In this document: positions 14,767 to 27,782 of the stretch, piece after piece | Position numbering within the stretch: position 1 is the first letter of the stretch | Layout: the number at the start of each line of letters is the position of its first letter | NCBI GenBank assembly: GCA_023053545.1 | Contig: JAKZAN010000007.1 | Span: 6,696,001 to 6,760,000 of the forward strand | Direction: 5' to 3' | Length of the DNA stretch: 64,000 nucleotides | Origin: Lepidurus packardi | Taxonomy: Eukaryota; Arthropoda; Branchiopoda; Notostraca; Triopsidae | Translations under genes and position numbers: made by a program | The notes under the pieces: generated by a model | The model's input: the letters and a program-made list of their open reading frames with translations, nothing else | Told to the model about the DNA's origin: nothing | The model's database searches: none

Positions 14767-16619
14767 GATGGGTAAACAAAGACACTAATCATACCGTTCC
14801 CATGCCTCTTTCGGTACAAGTTTGAGCACAATCCTGTTTAACACACGCTGAAATATACTAGTCCAACACTCTGATACAAATAAAACGAACAGACTTATTC
14901 ACTCCGAACTCCACAACAATCGTTCACGAAGTGAGGACGTACGTAACTGGCCACTACGACCCGAGTCTGCGCGCTGCGGCTCGACCACCAATGTCAATAG
15001 TAGTTCGCAGTTTAATCCATCTACCCAGTCGCTGTTCACTACCTACCAGCGTTGACGTATGATTTGAAAAATCTCGTTCGAATACTGTAGTGAAATCCGA
15101 AAATTGGGAATACTCGAAAACTACCAGCCGCGCTTGGAGAAGACGTACTTATATAACACTAATTATAAGCGCATGAATTTTTTTTAAACAAAATTGGCTT
15201 TAAGAAATTGACCATCTAATTGTTTTCAGGATTGTTAATTCAAATGGCAAGATGTCGTCGGTTTTCTGACGAGAACAGACCTACAACCTGCCATTGACAG
15301 AAATCGAAAATTGTTCGGTCCCAAGCAAGTTTCGCACGTAACAATTACACGCTCCGAAGATCAACTCTTTCTTGATTAAATATAAGCGCTCCACAGCAAG
15401 GTATTAGATCTGTCGGCTCGAGTGTCATTCACGTATTCTCATTACACGCGACCACTTTGGCCACGTTAATTGCTATACTGGCAGAGCGTCGAATTATGAA
15501 ACACCTGTCCTTTTCCAATCCGGCTGGTACCGCCAAGGTTAACGTACAGCCCTAAAATCAATAACGCTAATGAAGTCCTGCAGGATTTACTTCAGGTTCA
15601 CGTATCACACCTAACTCCCATTTGGGCCGTCCAGTATCCCCCCTCGCACTACAAGACTGTAAATACACCAAGAATACCCCCCAATTAAGAAACGCTGAGC
15701 TTGTCCTGGTGCTATTCGTGTACGGTAATGCATTCCCATCCATAAGTATCAACTCATAACAAAGATGTAAAGTATGAGCACATAAGGAAATAAAAAATCT
15801 CCACTCGGTCGTTTCAAAAAAGCACGTCTCATTTACATAACAAGGCCACAGTTTTTTTCTTTCTACGTTTTACAACACGGTGTGCGGATTACCCTGCACC
15901 CAAGGAATTTTTTTTTCCATTTTTTTTTTTACTCTTGCTCACCAAGAACATCTCTCACACCCTTTTCTCATAAGGCAAGCCTACGAATCCCAGCCCTCAC
16001 TATATTCCCTTAAACGAAAAAAAAGTCAAATAACAACTGCCAACCTCAATCATGTCACCCAAAACCCAAATCATAACGAATAACATAAAAACCAGGAAAA
16101 AAAATAAAAATACCTATGGACTTCTTGACGATAGTTTTGGGATAATTTTGTTTTCTTTAAAAAAAAAAAAAAATAGCTGTCAGGGACTGACAAGGGAAAG
16201 AGTCAGGAAATTTTTTTTAAGTAAAACTCGGAATTTAGGCATGCGTTTGGGAGAAGTACAATATTGTTGTAAAAGGAGTACAGGAAAGCGTGCAAGGCCC
16301 GATTGATATATATATATCATGCAAGGAGAACTGTTGGATTGCTAGGCAGTTTGTGTTTTACCTAAGTACCAAGAACCAGAGGCACAATATTTGTTTTTAT
16401 GAATAATATGGTCCGCGCGCCATTTCAACGTGTGCTTCAACAAAACCAATAGGAGGGAAGACGGGTCACGCTCGACAAACAGAAACGCCTTTTTAAGCCA
16501 TGCCACTCAATCCGTAAGACTATGTGTATATACCCCAATCCATTAAATCAAGTAAGAAACTAGCAATGTTTTACAAAACTGACCTCCTTTGGCTTCGTTT
16601 AACAAACAGTTATGTTTGG
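14767..16619. other. IA-2 upstream region and vigilin 3' flank
   Basis: Contains the presumed IA-2 5' leader and promoter (to about 15.2 kb) and, to the right, AT-rich sequence with A/T homopolymers and a short TA run at about 16,308-16,316. I see no further gene. Confidence 0.6.
15148..15155 (-). promoter_or_regulatory. possible TATA box upstream of IA-2
   Basis: The minus strand reads TATATAAG about 380 bp upstream of the IA-2 start codon. It would place a transcription start near 15,120 and a long 5' leader. Only the motif and position support this. Confidence 0.25.
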
Positions 16620-19600
16620 TTAGCGGCGGCCGACCCAAGTAGGCGCATTTTGGTTGCCCTGTGATTGCTGATCACCGAAAGAAGGAAATTCTTCAGCACT
16701 GCTCGTATTGGGAGCTGCAGCAGATCCAGAGCGTTGTTGTTCCCATGGCGCACCTTGGACGACAAAACCAGGGTCATTGCGCTGGCCACGACGAGAACCT
16801 TCTTGGTTATTAAAAGGCTTCATGTACTGACGGGTATGCTCTTCGTCGGCCAAATCCTACCAAACCACAAAAGAAAGACCAATCAATGAAAAGCAAGTCA
16901 AGTTAGAGCTTAGAAACCAGCTAGTAACCGCCGCGAAAAAAAATAGTTAGAAAAAAAGGGAAACTGGCTCAAGCCTCTTCAGCTTATTGCTACATACCTG
17001 ACTATACTCCTCCGCCAGATTCTGGATATGATCAGCGCATTCTTGCACCTTATCCTCGGGCCCGATGATGGTGATTTTATCAGGGTCCCCGTTTTCGGTT
17101 GGGAAACGGATTTCCACTCCGAATTGATCCATAAGTTGACGGACTGCTCTACCTCTCTTGCCAATCAAGCGGGAATGAATGCGGTGATCCACCTGTTAAA
17201 ACCCAGACGATCAATGACGCTCTTTGGTGATTTCCATAGACGGATTTACCTCTAATTCCATCTTGACCATTTCGTCTAGCTCATTGACCATGGCAAGAAT
17301 AGCTACTCGAGCATCTTCCGCATTTTTCTCATAACCACGGATGCTAATGAGGCTCGGATTAGGATCTTCCAGGCGAGGCAACTGAATGTTGACGCTAAAA
17401 TCATCGCGCAATTTGTTGATCACTGATCCTCTCTTGCCAATAATCTTGTTGTGATATTCGGGGGGCACTTCGACCTGCAATAAGAACAGTGTGTCAGACA
17501 ACGGCTTGATTTAAAGTGGACAAGGAAAAGCCCAACAATGGCAAATGTCAGAAAGGGAACAACACATAAGTGAAGACAGAAAATCATTACCGTTACAAGG
17601 AAGGATCTAGCAATACGATCTTCCTTTTCCTTCTCCAGTTGCTCCACGCGTTCAAGCAAAGCGAAACGTGCCGATTCTACGTTCGCAGGTGTTCCAGATA
17701 CCTATGACACCCGCAATTAAACAACTGAAGCTTATACAACAGATAAGACTAACCAAAATAACGTCCGAGTGTTCGTCAGCGCCGGGTACTTTGATGTTAA
17801 CATCGTGCGTAGACATGAGCTCGCGTACATCTTTGCCTTTCTGTCCAATAATGTAGCGATGAAGTTCGTAGGGTACAGGGACCTAAGCAAATACGACAAA
17901 TTAAATATCTGCTGCTTTTCGTCCCAGTAGAATTCTTTCTAGGATGTATTTTTTACTTAAAGCCAAGAAAATAAAAACTAATAATTAAGTAAGACATTAG
18001 AATTAAATTAACGCACCAAACTTCAAAAAGGATTGGGATGAAAGGACACGTACCTCAGCGGTAATGGGAACAAGATCGAGCAAAGCTTGCTTAGCACCTT
18101 CAGCTTTTTCGGATCTACCGGTGATTTTGATAATATCGCCTTTTTTGGGTTCATCCGAATCAACGCCACTGACTTCTTCGCTTTCAACCTCGGCAACTTC
18201 GCCATTGCCATTGTTCATATCGCGTTCCGGGAACTTGATTTTCACGTCATATTGTGAAGTAATTGATTGAACTTTATTGCCTTTAGCTCCCATGACGGTG
18301 CGATGAAAACGCTGCGGGATAATGCAATCCAACGTCACTTGACTTTCCTAAAAAGGCAACAAACATGAGAAACCTTGAACAATCGTTTTCTCCTCTTGTT
18401 TAAACCTACCAAATCATCCACGATCTCTAAGACGCGTTTCTTTGCAGCTTCAACGCATTCCTTGGCGCCTTTGAGTACAACGCGATCTGATTCTACACCA
18501 GAACGTGGGAACGAGACCGTTACGCCGCCATACTGCTCGCTGAGCTCGTGCAATACTTCTCCCTTGCGGGCCACAAAATGACGGTGATGTTTCGGATCAA
18601 CTTGCATGTCCATTTCAACCGTGTCATCCTATAAAAAGAAGAAAACCAAGACAAAAAGAAGAATTAAACGCTCCTCAATTCCAACAACAAACTTACGAGT
18701 TCCTTGATACGAGCCTCTAGTTCTTGTTTAGCTTTCTTGACGGAATCTTGCTTGCCAATTATGGTGATAACATTCCTATCAGCATCGTTCTCAGTTGGGA
18801 AAACTACCCGAGCGCCAGTATTTTCCCGGATTTTCTTGATGTTAGCTCCCGCACGCCCAATTAAAAATTTGTGATGTTCGGGCTTGGCTCGCACCGTGTC
18901 CTGGAAGTCTGACAAGTTCTTCTCGTGACTCAAGTCCAGGAGGGTTTTCTTGGCCTTGTCCACTTCTTCACGGGGACCTCGGATAGTTACTTTATCCGAT
19001 CCGGAATCCAGAGGAGGGAACTTGATCTGAACGCCCCCACATTCATCCATGATGGACTGGATGAGCTTGCCGCCAGCACCAATAAGCGAGTTATGGAATT
19101 TGGCTGGAATGGACACTTCTTCAGTGACCACGCTCACCAATTCGCTCTGGATTTTCAGGATACGGTCTTTCGCCTTCTCAACGTCCTCTTTACGGCCAGT
19201 GATAACAATCAGGTCGCTGTCCGCACCTTCAGCGGGCAGCTCGATACGCGTATTAGTCTCTTCGCGAATCTGCAAGAAAATGTGCAAGTTAAGTAACTCT
19301 GAAAATTGCAGCCATAAAGCAACAACGACACTATTAAACGAGGTCGTGAAGTCAAAAGAACGACAGAACTTTACCTTCTTGATATTAGCACCACCCTTGC
19401 CAATCACGTTCTTATGGAATTCCTTGTAAATCGGAACTTTGACAGCGTACGACGTCTCCTGCAGTTCTTTATGTAACTTCATCAAGTATTTGGCACAACC
19501 TTCAACGTCAGCCTTGGGACCGCGTACTTTCACGACGTCGCGCTTTTCAGCTGGAAAAAAATAATGCCATTATGTACAATTCATTCCAACGCCAAAACGT

Positions 19601-21899
19601 TAAGGAATTTAAAAGACGCTGGAAGAGGAAGTCGATACTCCGATCATATTCAAACATGCTTAATCCTGATGCCAGCTTAAACATAATTCCAAAGACCATC
19701 ACCAATGAACAGTTAAAAGTATTTCGATGAAGTCAGAAAAAGGAGCAACTAAACGACTTACATGGATCTGGGAAGCTGATTTGCACTTGGTTGAATTTCT
19801 CGCGAATTTCCCGGACCTTTTCGCCCTTGGTGCCAATGATATTCTTATGAAAACGGTGCTCAATAATGATATCTTTCTCGCGCTCGTTCTCCATCTTGGA
19901 AATCATTTCGACGAGCTCAGCCTTCGCTTTTTCCACGCCTTCGGGGGTTCCCTCAAGACGGATGATGGGGTTGGTGTTCCCTTCAGCTTCAGGGATGTTG
20001 ATAGCGACGCCGGTCTCTTCTTTTAAACGGTTCACGTTGGAGCCGCCTTTACCGATAATGTGTTTGTGGTATTTGGGGTCCACAGGCAGGTCGACGAAGG
20101 TCATGCGGGAGAGCAAATCACGCACCACAACCTCCAAGGCTTGACGGACTTTCTCGGCATCTTCCGACGGCCCTTCTACCACGATTTTATCAGCTTTATC
20201 TGTCAATTCCACGTGTACCTAGACCGGAGAGAACATTATATGAAACACACCTGCTGCTGTTTAACTAACGAGATAACGAATGAACGAATCCCGTGGTCAC
20301 CATAGTCTAGTACTATTAAGTTACCTTGGGATAGTCTTGAGTGATGGCGCGAATGCCGGCTCCCTTTTTTCCGATAACGTGCCGATGAACCCAAGCTGGT
20401 GCGGGTACTTCCAAGCAAGCTACGCTATTAGCTTTGGCATAGACCTTGGTCAAAGCCAAACCCAACTTTTCTTGCGGCCCTCGCAGTGTAACGGTTTCCT
20501 GAGGCGAATCCAGTGGTGGCATTTCCACGCTGACGTCCGTCTCAGCTAGAATTTCAGCAATACCCGATCCTTTGGGTCCAATCACGTACTTGTGCTGAGA
20601 TTTGCGCACTTCAACAGAGACCGTGGCGCACTTACGCTTCTAACGAGAAAAATAACCCGGTCATGCAAGTGAGCTGAACAACTGCGCTTGTAAAAAAAAA
20701 AAAGTAGTTAATAAACTAACCATTTCTTCATAAATGCACAGAATGTCTTGTTTGACTTTCAAAACATGATCCTTTTCACCAGCAATGGATAATTCATCTT
20801 TGTGCACACTTAGAGGGGGAATGTTGACTTTGACGTTCAATCCTTCGGTCATTGCACGCAAGCGATCTCCATTGGGGCCCGTAATAAAAGGGTGGTAGAT
20901 TTTGGGGATGTCCAAACGTTCGTAAGCTTGTTTCGACTGTAAAATACATAATTATGCCCGTTACTAAGAAAAATAAGTAAACTTTTTATTGCACATTAAC
21001 TGTAACTCTTAGTAAAGGCATTGAACGTAGATTGGTTTACGACCTTACCTGTTCATCGGAAATAGTCTGAATTTCATGAAAAGCTTTGTCAATGCCGTCC
21101 TTAGGTCCAGTAATCGTAATCTTGGGGGATGGGTCATTAGGTTTGGGAACCGTAATTTTGGTAGCTGTTTGCTTTTCAAGTTCTTGCAATGTCGCACCGC
21201 TTTTGCCTGCAGAAGTAAACGACGAAGTTAAAGCTGGGTATATAACCCAACGTAAGTGAGTTCTTACCAAGAATAAAACGATGATGTTCCTTTGGTATGT
21301 CAATGGTAACAGAAGCCTGGGTTTGGAAATGGGCAAGAATTTGTCGCTTTGCTCTGAGAACAGAGTCTTGTTTGCCGATAACCACAAAGGTCAAAGAGCC
21401 GTCTTTGGAAGCGGAAGTCTCGATAGTCGCTCCACTTTCATTCGAAATCTCCGAACAGGTCTTCATCAAATCGCTTTCACCGAACTTGTTATGCTGGTCA
21501 AACTTGCGTTCTTCAAATGGGATATGGAATACCTAAACAAGGAAGGCAAAAGAAACCCGATTACTACTGATGCAACTAGACGTAGTAAGAATAAAAACCA
21601 CTTCGGTACGGAAAAAATGTTCCCACCTGAGTTATATTTCGGAGTCCCATACGAAGCTTTTGGTTCCACTGGCCCATTGGAGCAGAAGATTGCAAACCTT
21701 GCGATTCGGGCATAACTGGGAAGATATCATCATAAGTACACGGAGCAGCACTAGCAGAAGCAGCAACCGGGCTAGGAATGGGGAACATAGCGGCCTCCTG
21801 ATCATCCAGAATCATGACTGGTTCTGTATTGCCAATCGGATCAAAGGACGTCATATTCGAGGCAGAAGCTGCGGATTGTTGCACTAACAAGGGGTCCAT
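16620..21899 (-). CDS. Dp1: vigilin (multi-KH-domain RNA-binding protein)
   Basis: Fifteen coding exons on the minus strand: 21627-21899, 21268-21532, 21049-21206, 20721-20936, 20325-20639, 19762-20218, 19375-19550, 18697-19269, 18410-18628, 18054-18347, 17754-17882, 17591-17701, 17250-17474, 16998-17192 and 16620-16856. They total 3,843 nt, i.e. 1,280 residues plus stop, close to the usual vigilin length. The N-terminus (MDPLLVQQ...) is unstructured and a degenerate KH follows. After that, 14 KH repeats can be counted by their loops: GKSG, GPNG, GPKG, GKKG, GKGG, GTKG, GKGG, GAGG, GRAG, ARKG (first Gly lost), GAKG, GQKG, GKRG, GKRG. The C-terminus is polar, Gln/Asn-rich and ends in WVGRR. 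Known role: binds mRNA and tRNA, associates with ER ribosomes and supports translation of secretory messages and heterochromatin. Small introns and no frameshifts indicate an intact gene. Start chosen because upstream sequence is an AG-bounded leader exon with no in-frame Met. Confidence 0.95.
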
Positions 21900-22872
21900 G
21901 GTCGCGCCAAGTCGTTACAGTACTTCTGCAAGAGTCGAAAACAAAACCCGTTACTTTCCATCGGAACACAGCAAAGCAGCCTGTTCTGAGAAATGGTTCT
22001 TTCACCTAACAGTACTCTAGGAACACGAAAAGAATGCAACGCAGCACTACAAGTGACACAAAGCCTACTTTCTCCTGATGAAATTAGGAGTTCAAGCCGG
22101 AACTTGAGTTAGCACTTTCAGTCGAGCAGGGGGTAACAGTATGGACAAATGGAAAAAGAGGCTGAAAAAGTAAAACGTTGCCTCATCATCTTTATCCATG
22201 CAAGCCAAGGTTGTAGGATAACCAGTATTACGGGGATAAGCACTATTCAAGGAGAAGGCAGGCCACTGGCCTTTCTCATCCTTCTAGCTAGCCCTTGTCG
22301 ACGTGTCACTCCTCAAAAGCAACATTTTTGCCTCCCTCCGCTTATGCTAACCTCCCGACTGGCCTTTGGAAGCAGCCCAGCCCAACCCTCCCCCCGAGCC
22401 GGCACAGCTTAACTTAACCCAAACCCGAGCCATATGCAACAACGCAACTTACCGTACTGTATTTCCTGAAAAACCGTCTTAAGAAAGGCTTGAAAACTCT
22501 GAGCTCTCCAGCTTGATGTCTTCGCACCTAAATATGACACAAAATTAGCGTTTTTACTCTTGAAAATCACACAAAAAGTCGCACAAAAGCGCAAGCACAC
22601 ACACTACTTACCACGTACGAACACCAATAGACTGAATCGATAGGTCTCGTCCCAAGTTATCGAATTCCTTCCACCTTTAGTATCGATTGAAATACTCGAG
22701 CGGGAATTTGTATCCAGTTAAGCAATCCAGCATGGCGTTCCACATGATCAAATCAAGGTCTAAACAGTTGTAAGCAGGTTATATTTGTGTATTTTCAGAA
22801 CAAAACAAAACGCATCAGAAGAAATCAGAACATACACTACTATGTATTAAACGACGACAAAAAACAGAAACA
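21900..22872 (-). other. vigilin 5' leader and spacer to mRpL20
   Basis: A leader piece 21,900-21,925 follows a TTGCAG acceptor, so at least one non-coding exon lies further upstream. It is probably between 22.0 and 22.7 kb, but I cannot place it. No other gene is seen. Confidence 0.5.
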
Positions 22873-23430
22873 TTATAACATGCCTCGCGTTATAACCCCC
22901 ACAGGAGCTGGACCAAGATCATTCAAGCCTTTAGGAAGCTCAGGATCAATTCTTAATCTCGCAGTGGCGATTTTATTGAGAGCCTAGCATTTATAAACAC
23001 AGAATTATATAAAGTAAAGCTAAAAATAACTGAAGTTACCTTGAAGGATCTGGGTTCCCAAACAGCTAAGTTTGCCAAACTTTTTCTGTTTAAAGCAATA
23101 TTGCACCGTGACATACCGTAGACGATGTTGTCATAGCTTGAGCCTAACTCTACGGCTGCTGCTCCTATTCGCGCTTCCCAGAGATCCTTAGCAACCTTTT
23201 TCTTCAGCTGGCGTGCTTTGGTTGCATACGCCAAGGCCCGGTGGCAGTACTTAATTGCAATGCTATAACAATTTCGTTTTCTTCCATAATAATGCTACAG
23301 AATGCAGAAAGTTAATGTTTTAGCTAATTTCATATTACGCGAAGTTACTTACAGAGGTCAACTTGAAAGTGCGACGGCGTTTCCAGAACTTATCAGCCGA
23401 CCTTACTCTCGCGAGGCAAGGATATGTCAT
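22873..23430 (-). CDS. mRpL20: mitochondrial large-subunit ribosomal protein bL20m
   Basis: Three exons on the minus strand, 23353-23430, 23040-23294 and 22873-22983, all phase 0, give 147 residues. That is nearly the length of known animal MRPL20. Key stretches are YYGRKRNCYSIAIKY, TKARQLKKKVAKDLW and ALNRKSLANLAVWEP, which follow the bacterial L20 pattern (GRKKN, R, LN-K-LA-LA). It is a structural protein of the mitochondrial ribosome's large subunit that binds 23S-like rRNA; the basic N-terminus also serves for import (inference). It is divergently arranged with P2X, the two start codons lying about 500 bp apart. A damaged second copy lies at 27.8-28.3 kb. Confidence 0.92.
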
Positions 23431-23936
23431 TTGTACCATCTTGATCACGTAAGTCTAAGTGGTAGCAGTAGGTAATATATAGACAAATTATGGCTTTCAC
23501 AAAGTAGAGGAACGCACGTTGAGAGTGTAAATAAATTAACAAAACCCTAGTCAGTAGAAAGATAAACTTGCCTCGCACTGTTTTCCACCTTTTCTGACCG
23601 ACCACTAGTACCATCTAACGTTACGGAAGTAGACATGGCAGTTAAATTGCACCAGATGACTCATTTCTGATGGAAGTGGGCGGTCGGTACCCGGACAAAA
23701 CAAAACAGTACCGAAGTTAGGTACAACAGGCAAAGAATAATCTGTGAAATGAGCCCGTAGTATCGTACTACTCAAGCCCTCAAGGTGCGCTAATACAATA
23801 GGATACAGGAGTTGTTGCTGTTTTAGAATACTAGACGTAATTATTTAAGCATTAGATAATCAGTAAATTTTAATTGTCAATTTGAAGATCAGGGTAAAGA
23901 CAAGTTTCCTACCCAAAAAAGCTCGAACATATCACC

Positions 23937-25515
23937 ATGGGTTGTAGTCCAAGGGATTTAGTATCTTTTCTCTTTTGGTATGAAACCCCCAAAGTAGTAC
24001 ACATACGAAGCAAAAAGGTTGGCATTCTTGGACGATTTTTGCAATTGTGCATCTTCGCTTATATTGGAGGGTGATTTCTTATACAATTCGTAAAAATCCG
24101 GCTAATGCCATGAGCTTGCCACCTTTTAGGTACGTCATGTTCTATAAGAAAGGCTACCAAAACTTCGGAGAAATTGAAAGCACGGTAGTAACGAAAGTTA
24201 AAGGCATTGTGTTTTCAAGCCTTGGAAGTACGAAGTGCATCCCGGAGGATAATAGGAATCTATATGAACGAATATGGGACGTTCCAGATTTGGTAGTTCC
24301 ACCTTCCGAGAATGGGGCTTTTTTTGTGACAACAAACGTAGTCGTAACCCCTAACCAAACTCGGGGTACATGTGATGAAGTGCGTCTGCCCAAATTTAAA
24401 TCGACAAATGATTACATGCGTTGTGTTCTTGGAATTTGATCCACAGGACATAAACGTCCTTAATGCGCTGTGCAATCTACACAATTCATCCTGTACACCA
24501 GGAAAGGCATTGGAACTGGGTAACGGAGTTATGACGGGAAACTGCATACCCAGTTCACAAAATTCCTCCTTGCAAGTCTGCGAAATTCATGCATGGTGTC
24601 CCGTGGAAATCGATGAACTGCCTTTGTACATTAAACTTTAAAAAAAAAGTTAATTGTCACTACAAGCAATTTCTTCCGCAGGGGTTGCTCGAAGGCGTTA
24701 ATAGACATATCCGATTTTACAGTCCTTATCAAGAATTTTATCGAATTTCCCACTTTTGGTCGCAGCTATCGAAGGCGGAATATTTTAAGCAGTAGCAATG
24801 CTGTGTACTTACAATCGTGCAGATATGATCCATTGAATCATCCATTTTGCCCGGTTTTTCGAATCGTAGATATCGTGAAAATGGCCAATGAAAACTATAC
24901 AACACTAGCACCCGAAGTACATGTCAGATTTTACTGTTCACGCCGAAAGCAGGATGAATTTTGTACAACATATTGTAGGGTGGGGTTATTGCGATAAACA
25001 TTGACTGGAACTGCAATTTGGATCTGGACTTCATGGAGCACTGCAGACCCCAATATAGTTTTCGGCGAGTGGATGATCCTGAGGCAGTCTTAGCCCCGGG
25101 CTGGAATTTTAGGTAAAGTTCCACGCATAAATTCTAGTTACGGAGATAAATAAAACAGGTATAAAAAAAATTAGGCATGCGATGTACCACGAAGAGAACA
25201 GGCGGACTTTAATAAAAGCTTATGGCATTCGATTCTTAATTGATGTCCGTGGCAATGCGGGCAAGTTTGCTGTAGTACCTACCCTATTGAATATCGCTTC
25301 AGGATTGGCTTTGTTGGGATTGGTAAAGCTTTTCAAATGAATTTTTATAACTTGATCTTTTTTTTTTTATTTCTTAGACTCAAATTGTGTGCGATTTTAT
25401 TATACTATATTTGATGAAACGAGGAGCTTTCTACAAAGAAGTTAAGTATTTTAAAGTTAAAGAAGACGACGCTTTTGATGTAAGTTTCTATGGTACTTTT
25501 TCAAATCTATTTTAA
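23937..25515 (+). CDS. P2X: P2X-type ATP-gated cation channel
   Basis: Exons 23937-24070, 24130-24379, 24447-24625, 24682-24916, 24979-25112, 25175-25322 and 25378-25515 join in phase, giving about 405 residues, the normal P2X size. The cytosolic N-terminus has [15 protein letters not shown], including the conserved T-x-K site. TM1 is [20 protein letters not shown], and TTKVKG-like [10 protein letters not shown] follows. The ectodomain has the cysteine set and the NxT sequon in [17 protein letters not shown], and the ATP-binding lysine region [13 protein letters not shown]2 is [20 protein letters not shown], followed by the surface-retention motif YKEVK (YxxxK). The donors after exons 3 and 4 are both GTACAT. 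The C-terminus is ambiguous: reading through ends at 25,515, while a 39-bp intron (25480-25518) would give an alternative end at 25,551. Known role: trimeric plasma-membrane channel opened by extracellular ATP, passing Na+ and Ca2+. Confidence 0.93.
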
Positions 25516-25551
25516 TAGAAAACTTATAGTCTGAAACCCGAAACTTGCTAA

Positions 25552-26711
25552 ACGAAAGCCATATGTACGAGTCACTCCCACCGTATGAAAACACTAGCCC
25601 AGTTACAAATGTTAACGACTAAAATTCCTTGGCACTTGTCAACCTTCCATGAACTCTTCAGGACCAACCATATTTATATGTGACCTGACTTGGGTGCAGA
25701 AATCGAACTCCTTATCACAGTGTACCTATAATTGGTAACTGTAATCATAGATTTTTGCTAATAAACAGTATTTTAAAAGATTATATAAAACGCCATTTAC
25801 ATTAAGGTTTTTGGTTGTCAGGAAATTTCCTACAACAGCAAATATTGGACAGGTTTCTGTTTAATTTATCACGGCTTTGAAACGGACACAATGTAGCCCA
25901 GCAAGCGAATGGCTCCAACAACCTTAATACCCACAGGTTGTGGTTAAATGGCAAGTGTCTTTTACAGCAAACTACCATTTGGCCTCTCGTATTTGACGTG
26001 CACGACCTAATCTCGAATGGAGGGAAATGTCAATAGCAGTTACTGCTGGGGAAATGACGGCCATGAAAGCCACAAGGAGTGAGAACAACCAATTCTATTT
26101 CATCGGCTTCTCAAAGATAACAACCTAAGGATATAGGAAGAAGACAACCTTCCCGACCTGTCTGTCCCATAACTGATCCTTTTTTTTATAAGGGTATCAC
26201 AGTTATGCTCAGCCTACGTTCACCGAAGCAGATTAATTACTTAAATCAACACTATGATCGTATCCCAAAGACTAGAATGCAGCGTAGGTTTTCTTTCATA
26301 CTTGAACACTAGGGATAATGACGAAATAGAAATCCCTTGTACAGCGTGTCCAAACGTTGTTCAATGGCCTAATTTCAATGAAAGACAAGATAAATTCAGA
26401 TCAGTGAAATTTCTTAATATTTTTTTTTTAAACTTAAGATTGAATAAAGTACAACTAGCAAAATATCAGAGAAAAAATGCAATTAACTTAATTAGCGACA
26501 TTTAGCTTACCTAATGTAATCTCTTATTAGTACGGATTCCTTACTGGACCAGAAGTTTAACAAAGGCCGACGCCTATACTCTTGCATTAATCGTACGTGT
26601 TTTCTTTTCCTCTTCGTTCGTTTCTTAGTTTTCCCCATCGTGGTCGGCTCTCCTTAGTGAAATCCAAAGCCTAAATACGAATTGCACCTGATGAATGACT
26701 TTCCCAGAACA
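25552..26711. other. spacer without recognisable gene
   Basis: No supported gene. A short frame near 25,965-25,995 reads like a decayed reverse-transcriptase LPFGL motif but has stops around it. Otherwise it is unremarkable AT-rich sequence. Confidence 0.5.
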
Positions 26712-26776
26712 TCTTATAGGTTACTAAAGGAAGTTTATAGGTTATTAAAGCAAGACTATATAGGTTACTAAAGGAA
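26712..26776. repeat. short tandem repeat, about 20-bp unit, three copies
   Basis: The unit TATAGGTTACTAAAGGAA recurs three times with small changes (TTATTAAAGC in the middle copy). Confidence 0.75.
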
Positions 26777-26809
26777 ATCTATTGTACGGAGTTGCTGATT
26801 AGGACTTAC

Positions 26810-27780
26810 TAAAGCATAATTCTCCTGCACCCACCCCCCAGAGAGCCCTGGTCAGGGCTTTCTGGTCGCACAGGCAATTTTTCGTAAGCTTCAGGTGGCA
26901 AGGGAGGAGTATGAGGCGATTCTGGTGGACGCGGTGAAGGACTGCGGGTCGCAGGCGACTTGGGTGAATCAGGCGGTGGCGAGTAGTCAGGCGAAGGCGG
27001 TTTGGGAGGGTTGCTCGGAGTTTTGGGAGAAGCTGAAGGCGTATGCGAATCTGATCGAAAAGCTCGCACAGCTGGTGGTTCTACCACTGGGCGAGATGGA
27101 GGCGATTCGGAAGAATATCTCATGGAACTCATGCGACCTGAAGATACTGGAGTGGGGCTTTCAGTCGGTTTGGCTACTTCGTCGTCAGACAAATAGTGTG
27201 AGGAACTTGGAGATCTGCGATGCTTCTTGCGCGTCTTGGAACGAGTAGAAGGAGATCGCGATTTTTTTCATCGCTTTTCCTTCTTATGCTTTTTCTCTTT
27301 CTTCTTCTTGCTGCTTCGGCTGCGGCCACTGTACGACGGGACAGGAGAGGGTTCTCTTTCCCGAACGTAACGCGGAGGAGATACTTCCTTAACGTAACGT
27401 GCAGATGTCGGTGTGCTGGCACTACCTTTGTAAGAACGCCGGTAAGGAGGATCTGGACTTACCTCTCCTTCGCTACGAAAAATATCCTGTTGCTCTGGAA
27501 CACTTTCGTCCGTAATCTCGCCTTGTTCAGGTTCGGAGAAGTCTTCAGAGCTCACGTCATCATACTCAACAACTGCAGTGCTATTCCCATCTCCTTTGCT
27601 GTTTTCTCCACCATCATTTTCAGAAGACTGTCTAGGTCGTTCATGTCGTCTACGATGCGCTTTTTTGGATTTCTTCTTGTGCTTACGATGACGGTCTGCG
27701 TCTTCTTCTCCTGAACTTCCAAAGTTATGGCGTACTTTGACAGACCTACTAGGGAAGGTTTCGGGGGATGCTGGACCAAG
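26810..27780 (-). pseudogene. Cdk12-like N-terminal fragment, broken
   Basis: One frame on the minus strand runs from about 27,780 to 26,810 with an in-frame TGA at 27,268-27,270. Before the stop it has a Lys/Arg-rich tract, the segment VEYDDVSSEDFSEPEQGEI, and KKKKEKKHKKEKR. After the stop it continues as an SR-type tract (KKSRSPSTRSKTRKKHRR) and a Pro-rich segment ending in PPLPPEAYEKLPVRPESP. The VEYDDVSS motif and the SR then proline-rich order are typical of the region before the kinase domain of Cdk12/Cdk13, the kinase that phosphorylates the RNA polymerase II C-terminal domain. No kinase domain follows, and the frame ends at a TAG near 26,810. The upstream edge is fused to mRpL20 pseudogene sequence. 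Identity is inferred from motif and composition; an SR-family protein is the alternative. Confidence 0.6.
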
Positions 27781-27782
27781 GA

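Noticed and set aside
25965..25995. LPFGL reverse-transcriptase-like motif
   Set aside because: Single short match with stops on both sides; not enough to call an element.
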